A stretch of DNA of 64,000 nucleotides from CALMEC01 sp963765105. GTDB lineage: Bacteria > Actinomycetota > Thermoleophilia > Miltoncostaeales > Miltoncostaeaceae. The DNA is taken from contig CAVXUW010000002.1 in NCBI GenBank assembly GCA_963765105.1, positions 62,001 to 126,000 of the forward strand, given 5' to 3'. The position numbers and the translations under genes are program-made. Below the pieces are notes generated by a model, which did not search any database, was not told the origin of the DNA, and saw only the letters and a list, made by a program, of their open reading frames with translations. Positions 54,286 to 62,901 of the stretch are shown here, one piece after another (within the stretch, counting starts at the first letter, position 1; each line of letters starts with the position of its first letter).

Positions 54286-56418
54286 ATGAGCAACTCTCAC
54301 TCGGAGACGACCATGCAGACCACCTCGCACACCCATCTGCCCGTCGCGTTCACACGGACATACGCGGCGGCGATCGCCCTCCTGGCCCTGACGGGGCTAC
54401 CGGCCATTGGGCAGGCCGTGCCACCGGGAGTTGCCGCCCCAACGGGCGATCTTCCCGTCCTCGAACAACCGCCGCCTCCCACCACCACGGTTCATTCGGC
54501 CGTCGAGCTGGCCGCGGTCCTGCGCTCACCATTCCGCGGCCGAATCGTCATCCCGAAAGACGCGGATTGGACGATGAGTGATCTCTGTGGCGCCCGGGAC
54601 GAGTTTGGCAATTGTGTCGCGACGTCCCTGACGGAGCTTCCCATTCGCTCGGGTGTTGAGCTCGTGGGTGAGCGCGGCTTCCTCGGCCGTCGCCCGACGC
54701 TGCGGGCGAGCCGGGCGACCGAGCGGTACCGGCTGTTCGTCATCACCGGCAGCGACGCGCGGATCACCGGGTTGCACCTGCGCGGGCCATCGCGCAGCAC
54801 GACGAAAGACCAGCCCATAGTCGAGGCCATCACGGCCATTCAGGACCCGACCGGTGCGGCTGGCCGGCGTGTGACCATCGCCGACAACGAGCTCGACTCG
54901 TGGCCCGGCAGCGCGGTCAACATCTGTGGCAACTACGAGCCGCACGCCGAGGGTGTCTGCGACATCGGTCCCCGCGGGCCACGCGAGCATACCGGTCCAC
55001 TGACGACCCGCGCTGATGCGGCATCGATGCGCGTCGAACGCAACTACATCCACCACAACGCGCGGGACAGCGCCGGGTACGGCGTCGTCGTGAGCGGCAA
55101 CGCCTACGTCACGATTGAAGGCAACGTGTTCGATTTCAACCGGCACGACATCGCCTCCGACGGCCTCGCGTTCAACGGCTACATCGCGCGGTTCAACTAC
55201 GTCCTGCAGGGCGGATTCACCTATGGCAGCAACGGTTACTGGGGCCAGCACTTCGACGTTCACGGAACAGGAACCCCAGCCAGCCAGAAGGAGGGTCACT
55301 ACGACGGCGGCATGGCCGGCGAGTTCTACGAGATCGCGTTCAACACGTTCCGCGGGGCGCAGCGCTACGGCGGGCTCTTGGGTGTCGCCAAGAAGACACG
55401 TGCGGCCTTCGAGTTACGTGGGCGGCCGACGATGGGGGCCACCTTTGCGGGCAACGTCGTGGTGCATGACGGATCGTTGGGGAGCGCGATCCGGCTCAAG
55501 GGAGGGAGCGACGCGACACTGATCCCGCCCACACCGGCGAAGTTCAACCTCACCGTTCGCGGTAACCGCTACGACACCGACTACTCGCAAGAGCTCGCCC
55601 CGGGCGACTTCGACGGCGACGGCCGCACCGACGCGTTCGTGGCGAACGGCACCGGCTGGTTCTTCTCCCGCGGTGGTATGGAGCCGTGGGAGTTCCTGCG
55701 TCCCTCGAACAAACGGGTCCGTGAGCTGGCGTTCGCCGATGTCGACAACGACGGTCGCACCGACGTGCTGTACCGCGACGGGGCCGGGAATCTCGGTTAC
55801 GTGGCAGGTGGTGCGGCGGCCAACCTCACACCGCTGACAACCCTCCCGGTGGCGATCACCGGTTTGCGCAGCGGGGACTTCGACGGCGACGGACGCACCG
55901 ACCTGTTTCACACCGTCAACGGTCAATGGTGGGTGTGGTACGGAAGCACACGTGTGTGGACCACGACCCAGACATCGTCGGCGACCATCGACGAGCTCCT
56001 CGTCGGCGAGTTCGACGACCTCATAGGAACCGACGTGGCGGTGGTTCAGCGACGGGAGTGGGCGGTCTCCAGTGGTACCACCCAGCCCTGGACCCGCCTC
56101 AACGCCAAGCTGCTCGATCGGTTCACCGGCACTGTCGCGGCCGACTTCGACGGCAACGGCCGCACCGACATCGCCGTCTCATCCGGCGGCAAGTGGCGGT
56201 TCAGCCCGGATGGCCGGGGCCCCCTCACTTCGCTTCGCACCGGCCGGGAGCCGATCGCGAAGACGCTGATCGGACGGTTCGACGGCGGCACGAAAGCGGT
56301 CGCCGTGACATTCAACGTCCGCGCCGCCATCCCGCCCGTCGGCGAGCGCCTCGTCATCTGGCGCGGCATCGGCAGCGGGAACAGCTTCCAACCCCACTCA
56401 CGGCAGAACATGCGGTAG
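54286..56418 (+). CDS. Secreted right-handed beta-helix protein with FG-GAP/VCBS repeats
   Basis: 710-residue exported protein. The signal peptide includes FTRTYAAAIALLALTGLPAIGQA. Residues 60-420 form a parallel beta-helix of the pectate-lyase-like type, seen in the ladder of Asn/Gly-rich turns (ITGLHLRG, VTIADNELDSWPGSAVNICGN, MRVERNYIHHNARDSAGYG, VTIEGNVFDFNRHDIASDG). From about 430 there are four FG-GAP repeats with DFDGDGRTD cores. It probably binds or cleaves a polysaccharide; an enzyme active site is not clear. A strong hairpin lies just downstream. Confidence 0.85.
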   Translation: MSNSHSETTMQTTSHTHLPVAFTRTYAAAIALLALTGLPAIGQAVPPGVAAPTGDLPVLEQPPPPTTTVHSAVELAAVLRSPFRGRIVIPKDADWTMSDLCGARDEFGNCVATSLTELPIRSGVELVGERGFLGRRPTLRASRATERYRLFVITGSDARITGLHLRGPSRSTTKDQPIVEAITAIQDPTGAAGRRVTIADNELDSWPGSAVNICGNYEPHAEGVCDIGPRGPREHTGPLTTRADAASMRVERNYIHHNARDSAGYGVVVSGNAYVTIEGNVFDFNRHDIASDGLAFNGYIARFNYVLQGGFTYGSNGYWGQHFDVHGTGTPASQKEGHYDGGMAGEFYEIAFNTFRGAQRYGGLLGVAKKTRAAFELRGRPTMGATFAGNVVVHDGSLGSAIRLKGGSDATLIPPTPAKFNLTVRGNRYDTDYSQELAPGDFDGDGRTDAFVANGTGWFFSRGGMEPWEFLRPSNKRVRELAFADVDNDGRTDVLYRDGAGNLGYVAGGAAANLTPLTTLPVAITGLRSGDFDGDGRTDLFHTVNGQWWVWYGSTRVWTTTQTSSATIDELLVGEFDDLIGTDVAVVQRREWAVSSGTTQPWTRLNAKLLDRFTGTVAADFDGNGRTDIAVSSGGKWRFSPDGRGPLTSLRTGREPIAKTLIGRFDGGTKAVAVTFNVRAAIPPVGERLVIWRGIGSGNSFQPHSRQNMR

Positions 56419-56440
56419 ACCCACGCAGAAACCTCGGCAG

Positions 56441-56485
56441 GACAGCGAGTGTGCCGGCAGCCTCCCTGCCGGCACACTCGCTGTC
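56441..56485 (+). terminator. 20-bp perfect hairpin terminator
   Basis: Arms 56441-56460 and 56466-56485 are exact complements over 20 bp with a 5-base loop (CCTCC). The hairpin starts 22 bases after the beta-helix gene stop. No T-run follows, but the stability alone should stop transcription; it also marks the edge of the mobile region to the right. Confidence 0.75.
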
Positions 56486-56583
56486 GGTGAGCGGCGCACG
56501 AGACGGGGTGTCGCGGATGGTTGCGGCCCTCAGCATCCCAGCGGGCCGTTTCGCGGTCGGCGCGTATCGCTCTACTCCGCCAG

Positions 56584-56627
56584 AAGCCGACGCAGGGACT
56601 CGAACCCCGGACCCCATCACTACGAGT
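56584..56627 (-). repeat. Copy 1 of tRNA-Thr(CGT) 3'-half repeat (att-like)
   Basis: Read on the minus strand, this is the last 43-44 bases of a tRNA: anticodon loop CTCGTAG, stem TGATG, variable loop GGGTC, T arm CGGGG-TTCGAGT-CCCTG with proper pairing, acceptor CGTCGGC and discriminator T. The 5' half is absent, so it is not a functional gene. It repeats at 58947-58988 in the same orientation. Integrases commonly recombine at this part of tRNA genes, so the pair looks like attachment sites. Confidence 0.75.
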
Positions 56628-57172
56628 AGAGATCGGCAGTGGCCGAGATCGCTGCCGGGTAGCCGACCAACATCACCGGCGCCAGCCGCCGGGTTCCCCG
56701 GTGGTTCCTCAGGGACCCGATCAGGCCGTTGCCGAGCCCGACAACCATTCCGGGACCGAACAGGAACGTCCAGTCCTTGGCCTGCGCGAGCGACACCGCG
56801 AGCGACCCAGCGGCCGGATCGTCGTGTTGGAGCGACACGATTCCGAGGACAAAGAGGATCCCCCTGGGCGATGAAGCCGCACCCGACGATCCTGGCCGTC
56901 ACGTAGCTGAGCGAGAAGATCTCGCTCTTGTTCTTGAGGATGGGGAACACCACGACGGCGGTTCCGATGTTGGCGACGATGAGGACAAATTCCCGCAGCG
57001 CGCCGAGGTAGATACGACTGTCGCCGCCATCCCCGGCGATGAACCCGGCTGGGTCGTCGAGAACCGGCTGGAAGAGTGCAAGGGCTCCGATTGAGGTGAC
57101 GAACGTCATCAGGAAGAGCACGCCTGCGGCGAACGACATCTTGCGATCGACCGTCCAACGTTCCGTTCTCAT
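56620..57172 (-). pseudogene. DUF4386-like membrane protein, frameshifted and cut by the tRNA repeat
   Basis: The start (ATG 57172, MRTERWTVDRKMSFAAGVLFLMTF) and the first three helices look like a DUF4386 protein. Near 56860, after the segment RIVGCGFIAQG, the frame must shift by one to continue as SLQHDDPAAGSLAVSLAQAKDWTFLFGPGM, the second half. This half ends ISATADLYS with a stop that lies inside the tRNA-Thr fragment. So the gene is both frameshifted and truncated at its C-terminus by the integration scar. Confidence 0.7.
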
Positions 57173-57677
57173 GTCACCCTCCGTTCATTGATCGTGCGGC
57201 CCCGTGTTGCCGGAGACGACCCAGGAGTGGACCTGCGCGACTGGAGATCCGCCGAACATCGCGGAAGACGCATGAATCGCAATGCTTCGTTGCGCCGGGC
57301 GCCATGTCACCAGAACGAATGCCGGACGCTCAACGAGTCGCGTCGTGCCCGATGTGGCGCGGCGAGACTTGCCGGCTGACCCCCGCTCCGACTGACGCAG
57401 GGCCTCAACGGCCCGCGGCCCGGCGAGTGGAGTCGAGTCGAATCTCGTAGAGGTACCGACGGAGCGTGAATGCCCGGTCCGAGTGGGCCAAGCCGGCGGC
57501 GATGCTGCGGCGTTTGAGGGAAGCATGGGCGCGGTTGCGCTTCGCGATGTGAGGGTGCTGCTGCCCGCTGCGAGCGTCTCTCGTGCCGTCGACAGCGCGT
57601 ATCTCGACCGTAAAGCGTGCAATAGGTCCCACGTCGTCCATAAAGTATTGGCTTCAGCGCTTTAGAGAGACTAGGGT
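57173..57677. other. 505-bp region inside the att-flanked island, no gene supported
   Basis: Composition is more mixed than the neighbourhood. A minus-strand stretch around 57405-57641 (LAHSDRAFTLRRYLYEIRLDS) could be a decayed fragment, but I cannot assign it. Confidence 0.35.
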
Positions 57678-58838
57678 GTGCGTGTGAGGCTCAATGACTA
57701 CGCATCGACTCTGTTCGGGGGGCCCCGCCGAACCCTTGGCCCCCATGGCTACGTCGCGTACTTCCCGGCACCGATCCCCCGCACGCTCGAACTTACGAGC
57801 GGGACGGTCCGCCTCCTTGCGGACGCCGAAGCGGCGCTCGGGACCCTCTCAGGCGTGGGGCAGCTCGTTCCCAATCCCCACCTACTGATCCGCCCGTACC
57901 TGTTGCGCGAGGCCTTGGCGTCGACACGGATCGAGGGGACGCAGGCGTCACTACTCGACGTGCTGGAAGTCGAGGCGACGGGAGAGACTCCGAACGCCGA
58001 CGTGGAAGAGGTGATCAACTACATCAGTGCCTTGGAGTGGGGGCTCGCTCAGGTCGACCGGTTGCCGCTTGGCACCAGGCTGATCTGCGGCATGCATGAG
58101 CGACTCCTCGCCGGTGTGCGCGGCAGGGAGCGAACGCCGGGCGCGCTTCGCACCAGCCAGAACTGGGTGGGCGGGGCCGGCTCGACGATCGAGACCGCGC
58201 GGTTCGTCCCGCCTCCGCCTGATGAGCTGCCAGGTCTGCTGGCCGACTGGGAGCGCTTCGCGCACGAGCAGGTCGACTTGCCGATCCTGATCGAGAACGC
58301 GCTGCTTCACTACCAGTTCGAGACGTTCCACCCGTTTCTCGATGGCAACGGACGTCTGGGACGGCTCCTGATTGTGCTTCTGCTCGTTGAGCGAGGTCGC
58401 CTCTCGGCGCCCCTCCTCTACCTCAGCTCGTACCTCGAGCGCGACCGCGAGCGCTACTACGAAGCGTTGCAAACCGTGCGCGAGAGCGGCGACCCGGTCC
58501 CCTGGATCGATCTGTTCCTCGAAGCCGTCAAGACCCAGGCGGTAGACGCCGTTGACCGGGCACAGCGGATCGTCGAGCTTCGTGAGCGCTATCGGGTGGC
58601 TGCCGCATCAATCGCGTCGAGCAAAGGCGTCTTCCTCGTCGACCTCATCTGCGAGATGCCCGTTGTGTCCTCGCGAACAGTTGAACAGCGACTCGAGGTG
58701 ACCCGCCCCACGGCGCTGAAGCTCCTTCGTCAGCTCGAAGAACTCGGCGTGCTGACTGAGGCCGACCGTGGCCCCCGCGGGCAGCGGCGCTACGTGGCGC
58801 GAGAGCTCGTGGCAGCAGTAACCGAGGAGCGCCCATAA
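57678..58838 (+). CDS. Fic-family AMP-transferase with winged-helix C-terminus
   Basis: Transfers AMP (or another nucleotide) to hydroxyl groups of proteins. 386 residues: an N-terminal Fic_N-type domain with the autoinhibitory motif STRIEG (S82 to G87, [ST]xxxE[GN]), and the Fic core with HPFLDGNGRLGR (catalytic H218) preceded by LLHYQFETF. The C-terminal winged helix (about 300-380, VSSRTVEQRLEVTRPTALKLLRQLEEL) binds DNA. The inhibitory glutamate E86 is intact, so activity is probably restrained. The GTG at 57678 fixes the N-terminus by similarity of layout. The gene lies alone between the two tRNA repeats. Confidence 0.9.
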   Translation: MRVRLNDYASTLFGGPRRTLGPHGYVAYFPAPIPRTLELTSGTVRLLADAEAALGTLSGVGQLVPNPHLLIRPYLLREALASTRIEGTQASLLDVLEVEATGETPNADVEEVINYISALEWGLAQVDRLPLGTRLICGMHERLLAGVRGRERTPGALRTSQNWVGGAGSTIETARFVPPPPDELPGLLADWERFAHEQVDLPILIENALLHYQFETFHPFLDGNGRLGRLLIVLLLVERGRLSAPLLYLSSYLERDRERYYEALQTVRESGDPVPWIDLFLEAVKTQAVDAVDRAQRIVELRERYRVAAASIASSKGVFLVDLICEMPVVSSRTVEQRLEVTRPTALKLLRQLEELGVLTEADRGPRGQRRYVARELVAAVTEERP

Positions 58839-58946
58839 GCCGACGGTCGTCACACCTGACCCGACGGCCGTCGCACTCGAAACAGGGATTGACCGCCGGT
58901 GTCCTCCCGGCCTCACACGAAGCTCCCGTAAAAGCGTCGATTCCTT

Positions 58947-58988
58947 AAGCCGACGCGGGGACTCGAACCCCCGACCATCACTACGAGT
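58947..58988 (-). repeat. Copy 2 of tRNA-Thr(CGT) 3'-half repeat (att-like)
   Basis: Nearly identical to copy 1 (56584-56627): AAGCCGACGC, then GGGACTCGAACCCC, then ATCACTACGAGT on the plus strand. It has two fewer bases in the variable loop, and one T-stem pair is replaced by G opposite G. The lost bases show it is decaying. It is in direct orientation with copy 1, 2.32 kb apart. No 5' tRNA half is present next to it. Confidence 0.75.
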
Positions 58989-59066
58989 GGGCTGACGCGA
59001 GGCACGCGCGTTGGGGTTCCCTCCGGCGGGCGGTACCCCGTGTGTACTGACTCTCCGGGAGAGGTT

Positions 59067-59297
59067 GTGCCCTATCAGCGAATCACCCTTAACCCTGACC
59101 AGATGGGCGGGGTGCCGTGCATCCGTTCGCTTCGGATCCCCGTCGCGACTGTTGTCGGGATGGTTGCCGATGGCATAGCGGATGAGGCGATTTTGGCTGC
59201 CTATCCGGATCTCGAGGCCGAAGATGTTTGAGAGTCGCTTTGCTACGCCGCTGAGGCGGTCAGAGAACGGGAGATCCCGGTTATCAGTCGGGGTTGA
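59067..59297 (+). pseudogene. DUF433 antitoxin-like gene with internal stop
   Basis: Starts at GTG 59067 as PYQRITLNPDQMGGVPCIRSLRIPV, a typical DUF433 opening, then ILAAYPDLEAEDV. A TGA at 59229-59231 interrupts it. Beyond the stop the frame goes on as ESLCYAAEAVREREIPVISRG to a second TGA, the expected end of the family. A single CGA-to-TGA change explains it. DUF433 proteins usually act as the antitoxin half of a pair with a DUF5615 PIN-like toxin, remains of which follow. Confidence 0.75.
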
Positions 59298-59372
59298 GAT
59301 TCCTCGTCGGCAACGCGCATCTCCGGCGGTTGCGACCGCGGTCGCTGATGCGGGGCATGACGCCGACTGCAA
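59294..59372 (+). pseudogene. Remnant of DUF5615 PIN-like toxin
   Basis: TTG 59294 overlaps the second stop of the DUF433 gene and begins LRFLVGNAH, the start of a DUF5615 domain. A frame change then gives SPAVATAVADAGHDAD, the next part of the domain. After that the sequence departs. So only the first ~25 residues survive in two frames. Confidence 0.6.
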
Positions 59373-59383
59373 GTGGCGCCCTC

Positions 59384-59760
59384 GACGGCGAAGCCATCCT
59401 CAAGACCTACCGCCTCGCCGCCGGCTACCTCTACCAAGCGCCGCTACGCGCAGCGCTCCGCCGATCACTCGGGGTCGCATGGCGCGATCCCGTCAAAGGA
59501 ATGGCCGAGATCAAGGCGTGCCAGCCCACGTCCTCGCAACCTTCTCGCCTCGACGCGCACAGGTCGGCGGCTACAGAGACGGACATGGGACCGCCGGCTT
59601 CTACGCCGGCAAGGTCGCAGCCGTCGAGACTCGCGAACGCAAGGAGGAGGTCGATCTGGTCGCCCTCCGAGAGGAATGGTGAGCCTGGGCCGTCGGCGTC
59701 GGCGTCGGATTCGGCGAGCACAACATCGCGGCACTGCTCGACCGGGCACTCGTTAACAAC
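59384..59760 (+). pseudogene. MobF/TrwC-type relaxase fragment, frameshifted
   Basis: Pieces in different frames resemble a conjugative relaxase: EAILKTYRLAAGYLYQAPLRAALRRSLGVAW, followed by VPAHVLATFSPRRAQV, and then AGFYAGKVAAVETRERKEEVDLVALREEW. Just past a stop comes VGFGEHNIAALLDRAL. This order is that of the region after the relaxase catalytic core. The catalytic tyrosine and histidine triad are not present, so only a middle fragment remains. It shows that a conjugative or mobilisable element once lay here. Confidence 0.6.
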
Positions 59761-59890
59761 GCCGGGGTCGATCCGGGGAGTCGTACGCCCTTTGACCGGC
59801 AGCCACGCGTGGCGCCAGCGTCGGTGGGAAGATGGTGCCATCGGCCGCATAGATGACTATCGCGCTTCGCTCGCGGGCCTCGCGGACTGG

Positions 59891-60541
59891 ATGCCATTCT
59901 TGGCGGCCAACAGCGGTCTGCCGGGGCCGCGGGGCAACCTTGAGTTGGTCGCCGCGTGCGGGGAAGAGGCCGACGCGAGCCGGGCCGGGCTCCTGATCGC
60001 GAGCGGCGATGAGTTCGCGACGGTGTGTGGCCTCGTTACGCTGGGCCGCCTGCTTGGTCGGGGTGACGACGCCCAGGTCAGCGTGCTTCACGGTTACGCT
60101 TCCGACGAGCGTTGGCGTGTGCGCGAGGGCGTCGCGATGGCCTTGCAGCGCGCCGCCGCCGACGATCCCGCCCGGGCGTTCACGGTTGCTGAGCGATGGG
60201 CGAACGACCCCGACGCACTGGTACGCAGAGCCGCGGTGGCGGCGGTATGCGAACCGCGTCTTATTCGAGACCCCAGCTTCGCGCGACGAGCCCTCCGCGT
60301 GGTCGAGCGGGTAACCGCCGCACTCGCCGAGCTGCCGCCGAACGAGCGGCGGGTTCCTTCGGTGCGAACGTTGCGCCAAGCGCTTGGCTATGCCTGGAGT
60401 GTGGCCATTGCCGCGATCCCTGACGTGGGTCTGCCATCGTTTCGTCAACTCGCGGAGCGCTCCGACGCTGACCTTCAGTGGATCGTGCACGAGAACCTCA
60501 AGAAGCACCGCCTGAAGCGCCTCCTCGACACGGGCAGGTAA
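59891..60541 (+). CDS. HEAT-repeat-like helical protein (N-terminus uncertain)
   Basis: The frame encodes helical repeats with alternating RxxA/ALQRA/AVAA patterns, such as WRVREGVAMALQRAAADDPARAF and WANDPDALVRRAAVAAVCEP, resembling HEAT or DNA-alkylation-repeat proteins. The first ATG is 59891 (216 residues), but protein-like sequence (DDYRASLAGLADW) continues upstream to about 59850 without a start codon. The original start may therefore have been lost or changed (an ATA at 59850 lies at the likely place). Function unknown. Confidence 0.6.
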   Translation: MPFLAANSGLPGPRGNLELVAACGEEADASRAGLLIASGDEFATVCGLVTLGRLLGRGDDAQVSVLHGYASDERWRVREGVAMALQRAAADDPARAFTVAERWANDPDALVRRAAVAAVCEPRLIRDPSFARRALRVVERVTAALAELPPNERRVPSVRTLRQALGYAWSVAIAAIPDVGLPSFRQLAERSDADLQWIVHENLKKHRLKRLLDTGR

Positions 60542-60838
60542 CCCCGGTTGTCGAGAGACCCGCGCGAAGTCGAGATCACTGCGCCGGGGCCGCCGGGGGA
60601 CCTCAGTGACGCGACCACGCGGCAGTCGTCCGGACGCGCGAGACGAGTCTCAGAACCCGTGGTTTGTGGACTCCCTCGGTGAGGGGTTTCACGCGTCTAA
60701 AGGATCGCAGTCGAGGAGCCCTCTCTCCTCTCCAGCCCGGGTTTGCTGCGGGAATCCGCTGAGTGGCCTTCGGAGGGGTACGGATGGCGGTTGCAGCGCT
60801 CGTCGCTACGGTCGTGGAACCGATCGATCGGAGGACTG
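60542..60838. other. Intergenic region, nothing recognised
   Basis: 297 bases between two plus-strand genes. No gene, hairpin or repeat was recognised. The end holds the ribosome site of the next gene (GGAGG at 60830-60834). Confidence 0.4.
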
Positions 60839-61909
60839 ATGTCGGCAACGGGAGTCAGCGGCGACCGGACGATGGCTGGAATGCCGGAGCCGTTCCACGG
60901 GTTTGCGAGGTTCCCGACCCATCACTGCGTGACGGGGTCGTTGAGGTACGTTTACGGGTACCACGGCTATCCGATCTCCGAGGACCTTCTGCTGGGGCTC
61001 GGCCGGGGATTGGGGTTTGTGTACTTCCACATCAAAGGCGCCGATCCGTTCTACGGCGGCAGGGCGAACTTCGGCAGTCCGAAGGAGGAAGGGTTGGAGA
61101 AGACTGCCGGCAGGCGCACCGGGGTGGCGGTTCAGTCGCACACGACCTCGAGCGCCCGGAAGGCCGAGCAGAGCTTGTGCGAGCTGCTCGAGGCGGCTGA
61201 GCCGGTGCTCGTTTACCTCGACATGGGGTTTTTGCCGTACTTGGACCTGCCGGACGGGTATCACTTCGGTGGGCATGCGGTCGTGGTGGCTGGCTATGAC
61301 GCCGCCAGTGGGCGGGTGCTGGTCGCCGACCGCGACCCGGAGCTGCATCCAGTCGCTTGGGGCGTGCTCGAGCAGGCGCGCGGCTCGCAATACAAGCCGT
61401 TCCCGCCGCGCCACGCGTGGTACACGTTCAACTTCGCCGCCGCTCGCCCACCCACCCCGGGTGAAGTCCGCGAGGCGATCGGTGAGGTGTGCCGAGGGAT
61501 GCTGGAGCCACCAATCGCGAACCTCGGCGTGAAAGGGATCCGCAAGGCGAGCGTGGAGACACGGCGGTGGCCGGAGATCCTCGACGCGGACGCGCTGCGC
61601 CGTACCTGTTTCAACGCGGCAATTTTCATCGACCACCGTGGCGGCACGGGCGGCGGGATCTTTCGCTATATGTACGCTCGTTTCCTCGCCGAGGCCGCGA
61701 CGATCACCGATGATCTTCGCCTAGCCTCAATGGGAGCGGAGCTGAACGCGATCGGCGATCGGTGGGAAGACGTCGCTGCTGCTTTTGCGAAGGCGGCGGA
61801 GGCCGAGAACCCGGCGGAGTCGCTCGGGAGGGTGACTGCGCCGATGGAGGAGATCGCCGACCGCGAGCAGGGTCTCTGGGAGCGTCTCGAAATCATGATC
61901 GCCGCCTAA
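60839..61909 (+). CDS. BtrH-N/DUF4872-type protein
   Basis: 356 residues starting at ATG 60839 after GGAGG. The N-terminal domain has FPTHHCVTGSLRYVYGYHGYPISE with C30, which resembles the BtrH acyl-transferase/papain-like fold, and later DGYHFGGHAVVVAGYD for the histidine. The C-terminal 150 residues are helical (DUF4872-like), with GTGGGIFRYMYARFLAEAA. BtrH-type enzymes move an acyl or amino-acyl group from a carrier protein in antibiotic assembly. No carrier protein or biosynthetic genes are seen nearby, so the role is open. Confidence 0.72.
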   Translation: MSATGVSGDRTMAGMPEPFHGFARFPTHHCVTGSLRYVYGYHGYPISEDLLLGLGRGLGFVYFHIKGADPFYGGRANFGSPKEEGLEKTAGRRTGVAVQSHTTSSARKAEQSLCELLEAAEPVLVYLDMGFLPYLDLPDGYHFGGHAVVVAGYDAASGRVLVADRDPELHPVAWGVLEQARGSQYKPFPPRHAWYTFNFAAARPPTPGEVREAIGEVCRGMLEPPIANLGVKGIRKASVETRRWPEILDADALRRTCFNAAIFIDHRGGTGGGIFRYMYARFLAEAATITDDLRLASMGAELNAIGDRWEDVAAAFAKAAEAENPAESLGRVTAPMEEIADREQGLWERLEIMIAA

Positions 61910-62117
61910 GACGGATGGTTGCACTTATGAACGCTGGGTTTCTGTGCGAATGGGGCCCGTCTTGGGCCTACGTTGGGCCTACATATAGGGACGGATTTCG
62001 GAGGTTTTTCCAACCGCTCGTCGAGACCGTGTGCGTTGCTATCAGGAGCGCTGGAACGAGGGCGCTGGCCCACACTGCGTCTTGATGGCTTGCCTTCAAA
62101 AGGGCATAGTCGCGTTT

Positions 62118-62393
62118 ATGGCACGACAAGAGACCACGATCTATCTCGAACCGGATCTTCTGCGTGCGACCAAGACGCTCGCCGCGAGTTCTGGACGCCG
62201 CGATTACGAGGTGATCGAGGAGGCCCTGCGCGCGTACATGCGAAGCGAGGAAGCAGCGGCGGGTCGGCGCCAGTTGCAGGAGATGCTCGACCGCTGGGGA
62301 CAGGCCGGCGACGGCCTCGATGAGGACGATGCGCTCGAGCTGGCCTCGCGGGAGGTCCGCGAGGTCCGACGCGAACGACGCGCGCGCGGGTAA
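62118..62393 (+). CDS. VapB-like ribbon-helix-helix antitoxin
   Basis: 91 residues from ATG 62118. The beginning MARQETTIYLEPDLLRATKTLAASSGRRDYEVIEEALRAYM is a ribbon-helix-helix DNA-binding fold: one beta strand and two helices. A charged helical tail then reads LDEDDALELASREVREVRRERRA, suited to wrap a toxin. It is followed nine bases later by a PIN-domain gene, the usual toxin-antitoxin order. It probably represses its own promoter upstream. Confidence 0.82.
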   Translation: MARQETTIYLEPDLLRATKTLAASSGRRDYEVIEEALRAYMRSEEAAAGRRQLQEMLDRWGQAGDGLDEDDALELASREVREVRRERRARG

Positions 62394-62402
62394 GCACGTT
62401 CG

Positions 62403-62717
62403 GTGCGGGCAGTCTTGGACTGCAACGTGCTCGTCTCGGCGCGTCTGTCGCCAGTCGGCGCCTCAGCCCTATTGCTCCGGGCCGCTTCTCAGGAGCGGTT
62501 CGAGTTGATCGTCAGCGCCGAGCTTCTGGGTGAGCTGACCGATGTGCTTTCTCGCGAGCGGTTTCGTCGCTGGTTCAGCGCCGAGGAGGCCGATGCGTTT
62601 GTCGCCGCTCTGCGGTCGGCGGCGACATTCGTCGACGACCCGCCGGCTCCACAGCCAGCGGGCGTGGCCGCTGACCGCGCCATGGCGAACGATGCCCGTT
62701 ACTGGCTCACCAGCTAA
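62403..62717 (+). pseudogene. PIN-domain toxin (VapC-like), C-terminus lost
   Basis: GTG 62403 begins MRAVLDCNVLVSARLSPVGASALLLRA, with the first catalytic Asp (D6), and continues ELIVSAELLGELTDVLSRERFRRWFSAEEADAFV, as in COG1569 PIN proteins. After FVDDPPAPQPAG the sequence turns into ADRAMANDARYWLTS and stops, where the family expects the second acidic cluster (DDYLIALA-type). The catalytic site would therefore be incomplete. I read this as an inactivated toxin next to an intact antitoxin. Confidence 0.65.
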
Positions 62718-62901
62718 TTTCTGACACCGACAGGTGAACGACGGCCGCCGAAACCGAACATCGAACAACGACCGCCCGATGTCAAAAACCATCTCGTCAT
62801 CGCGTTCACAACCCAGATCGACACTCGGTGTCTGATCGTCGACCAGGCACCTGCCGGCCCGTGGCTTGTCAACGAGGATGCCGATCAACTAGCGTCCGTT
62901 T

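Noticed and set aside
56584..56640. Complete tRNA gene
   Set aside because: Only the part from the anticodon loop to the acceptor end is present; no D arm or 5' acceptor strand pairs with it on the upstream side.
57173..59000. Integrase gene expected for the att-like repeats
   Set aside because: No tyrosine or serine recombinase motif was found between or near the repeats; it may have been lost.
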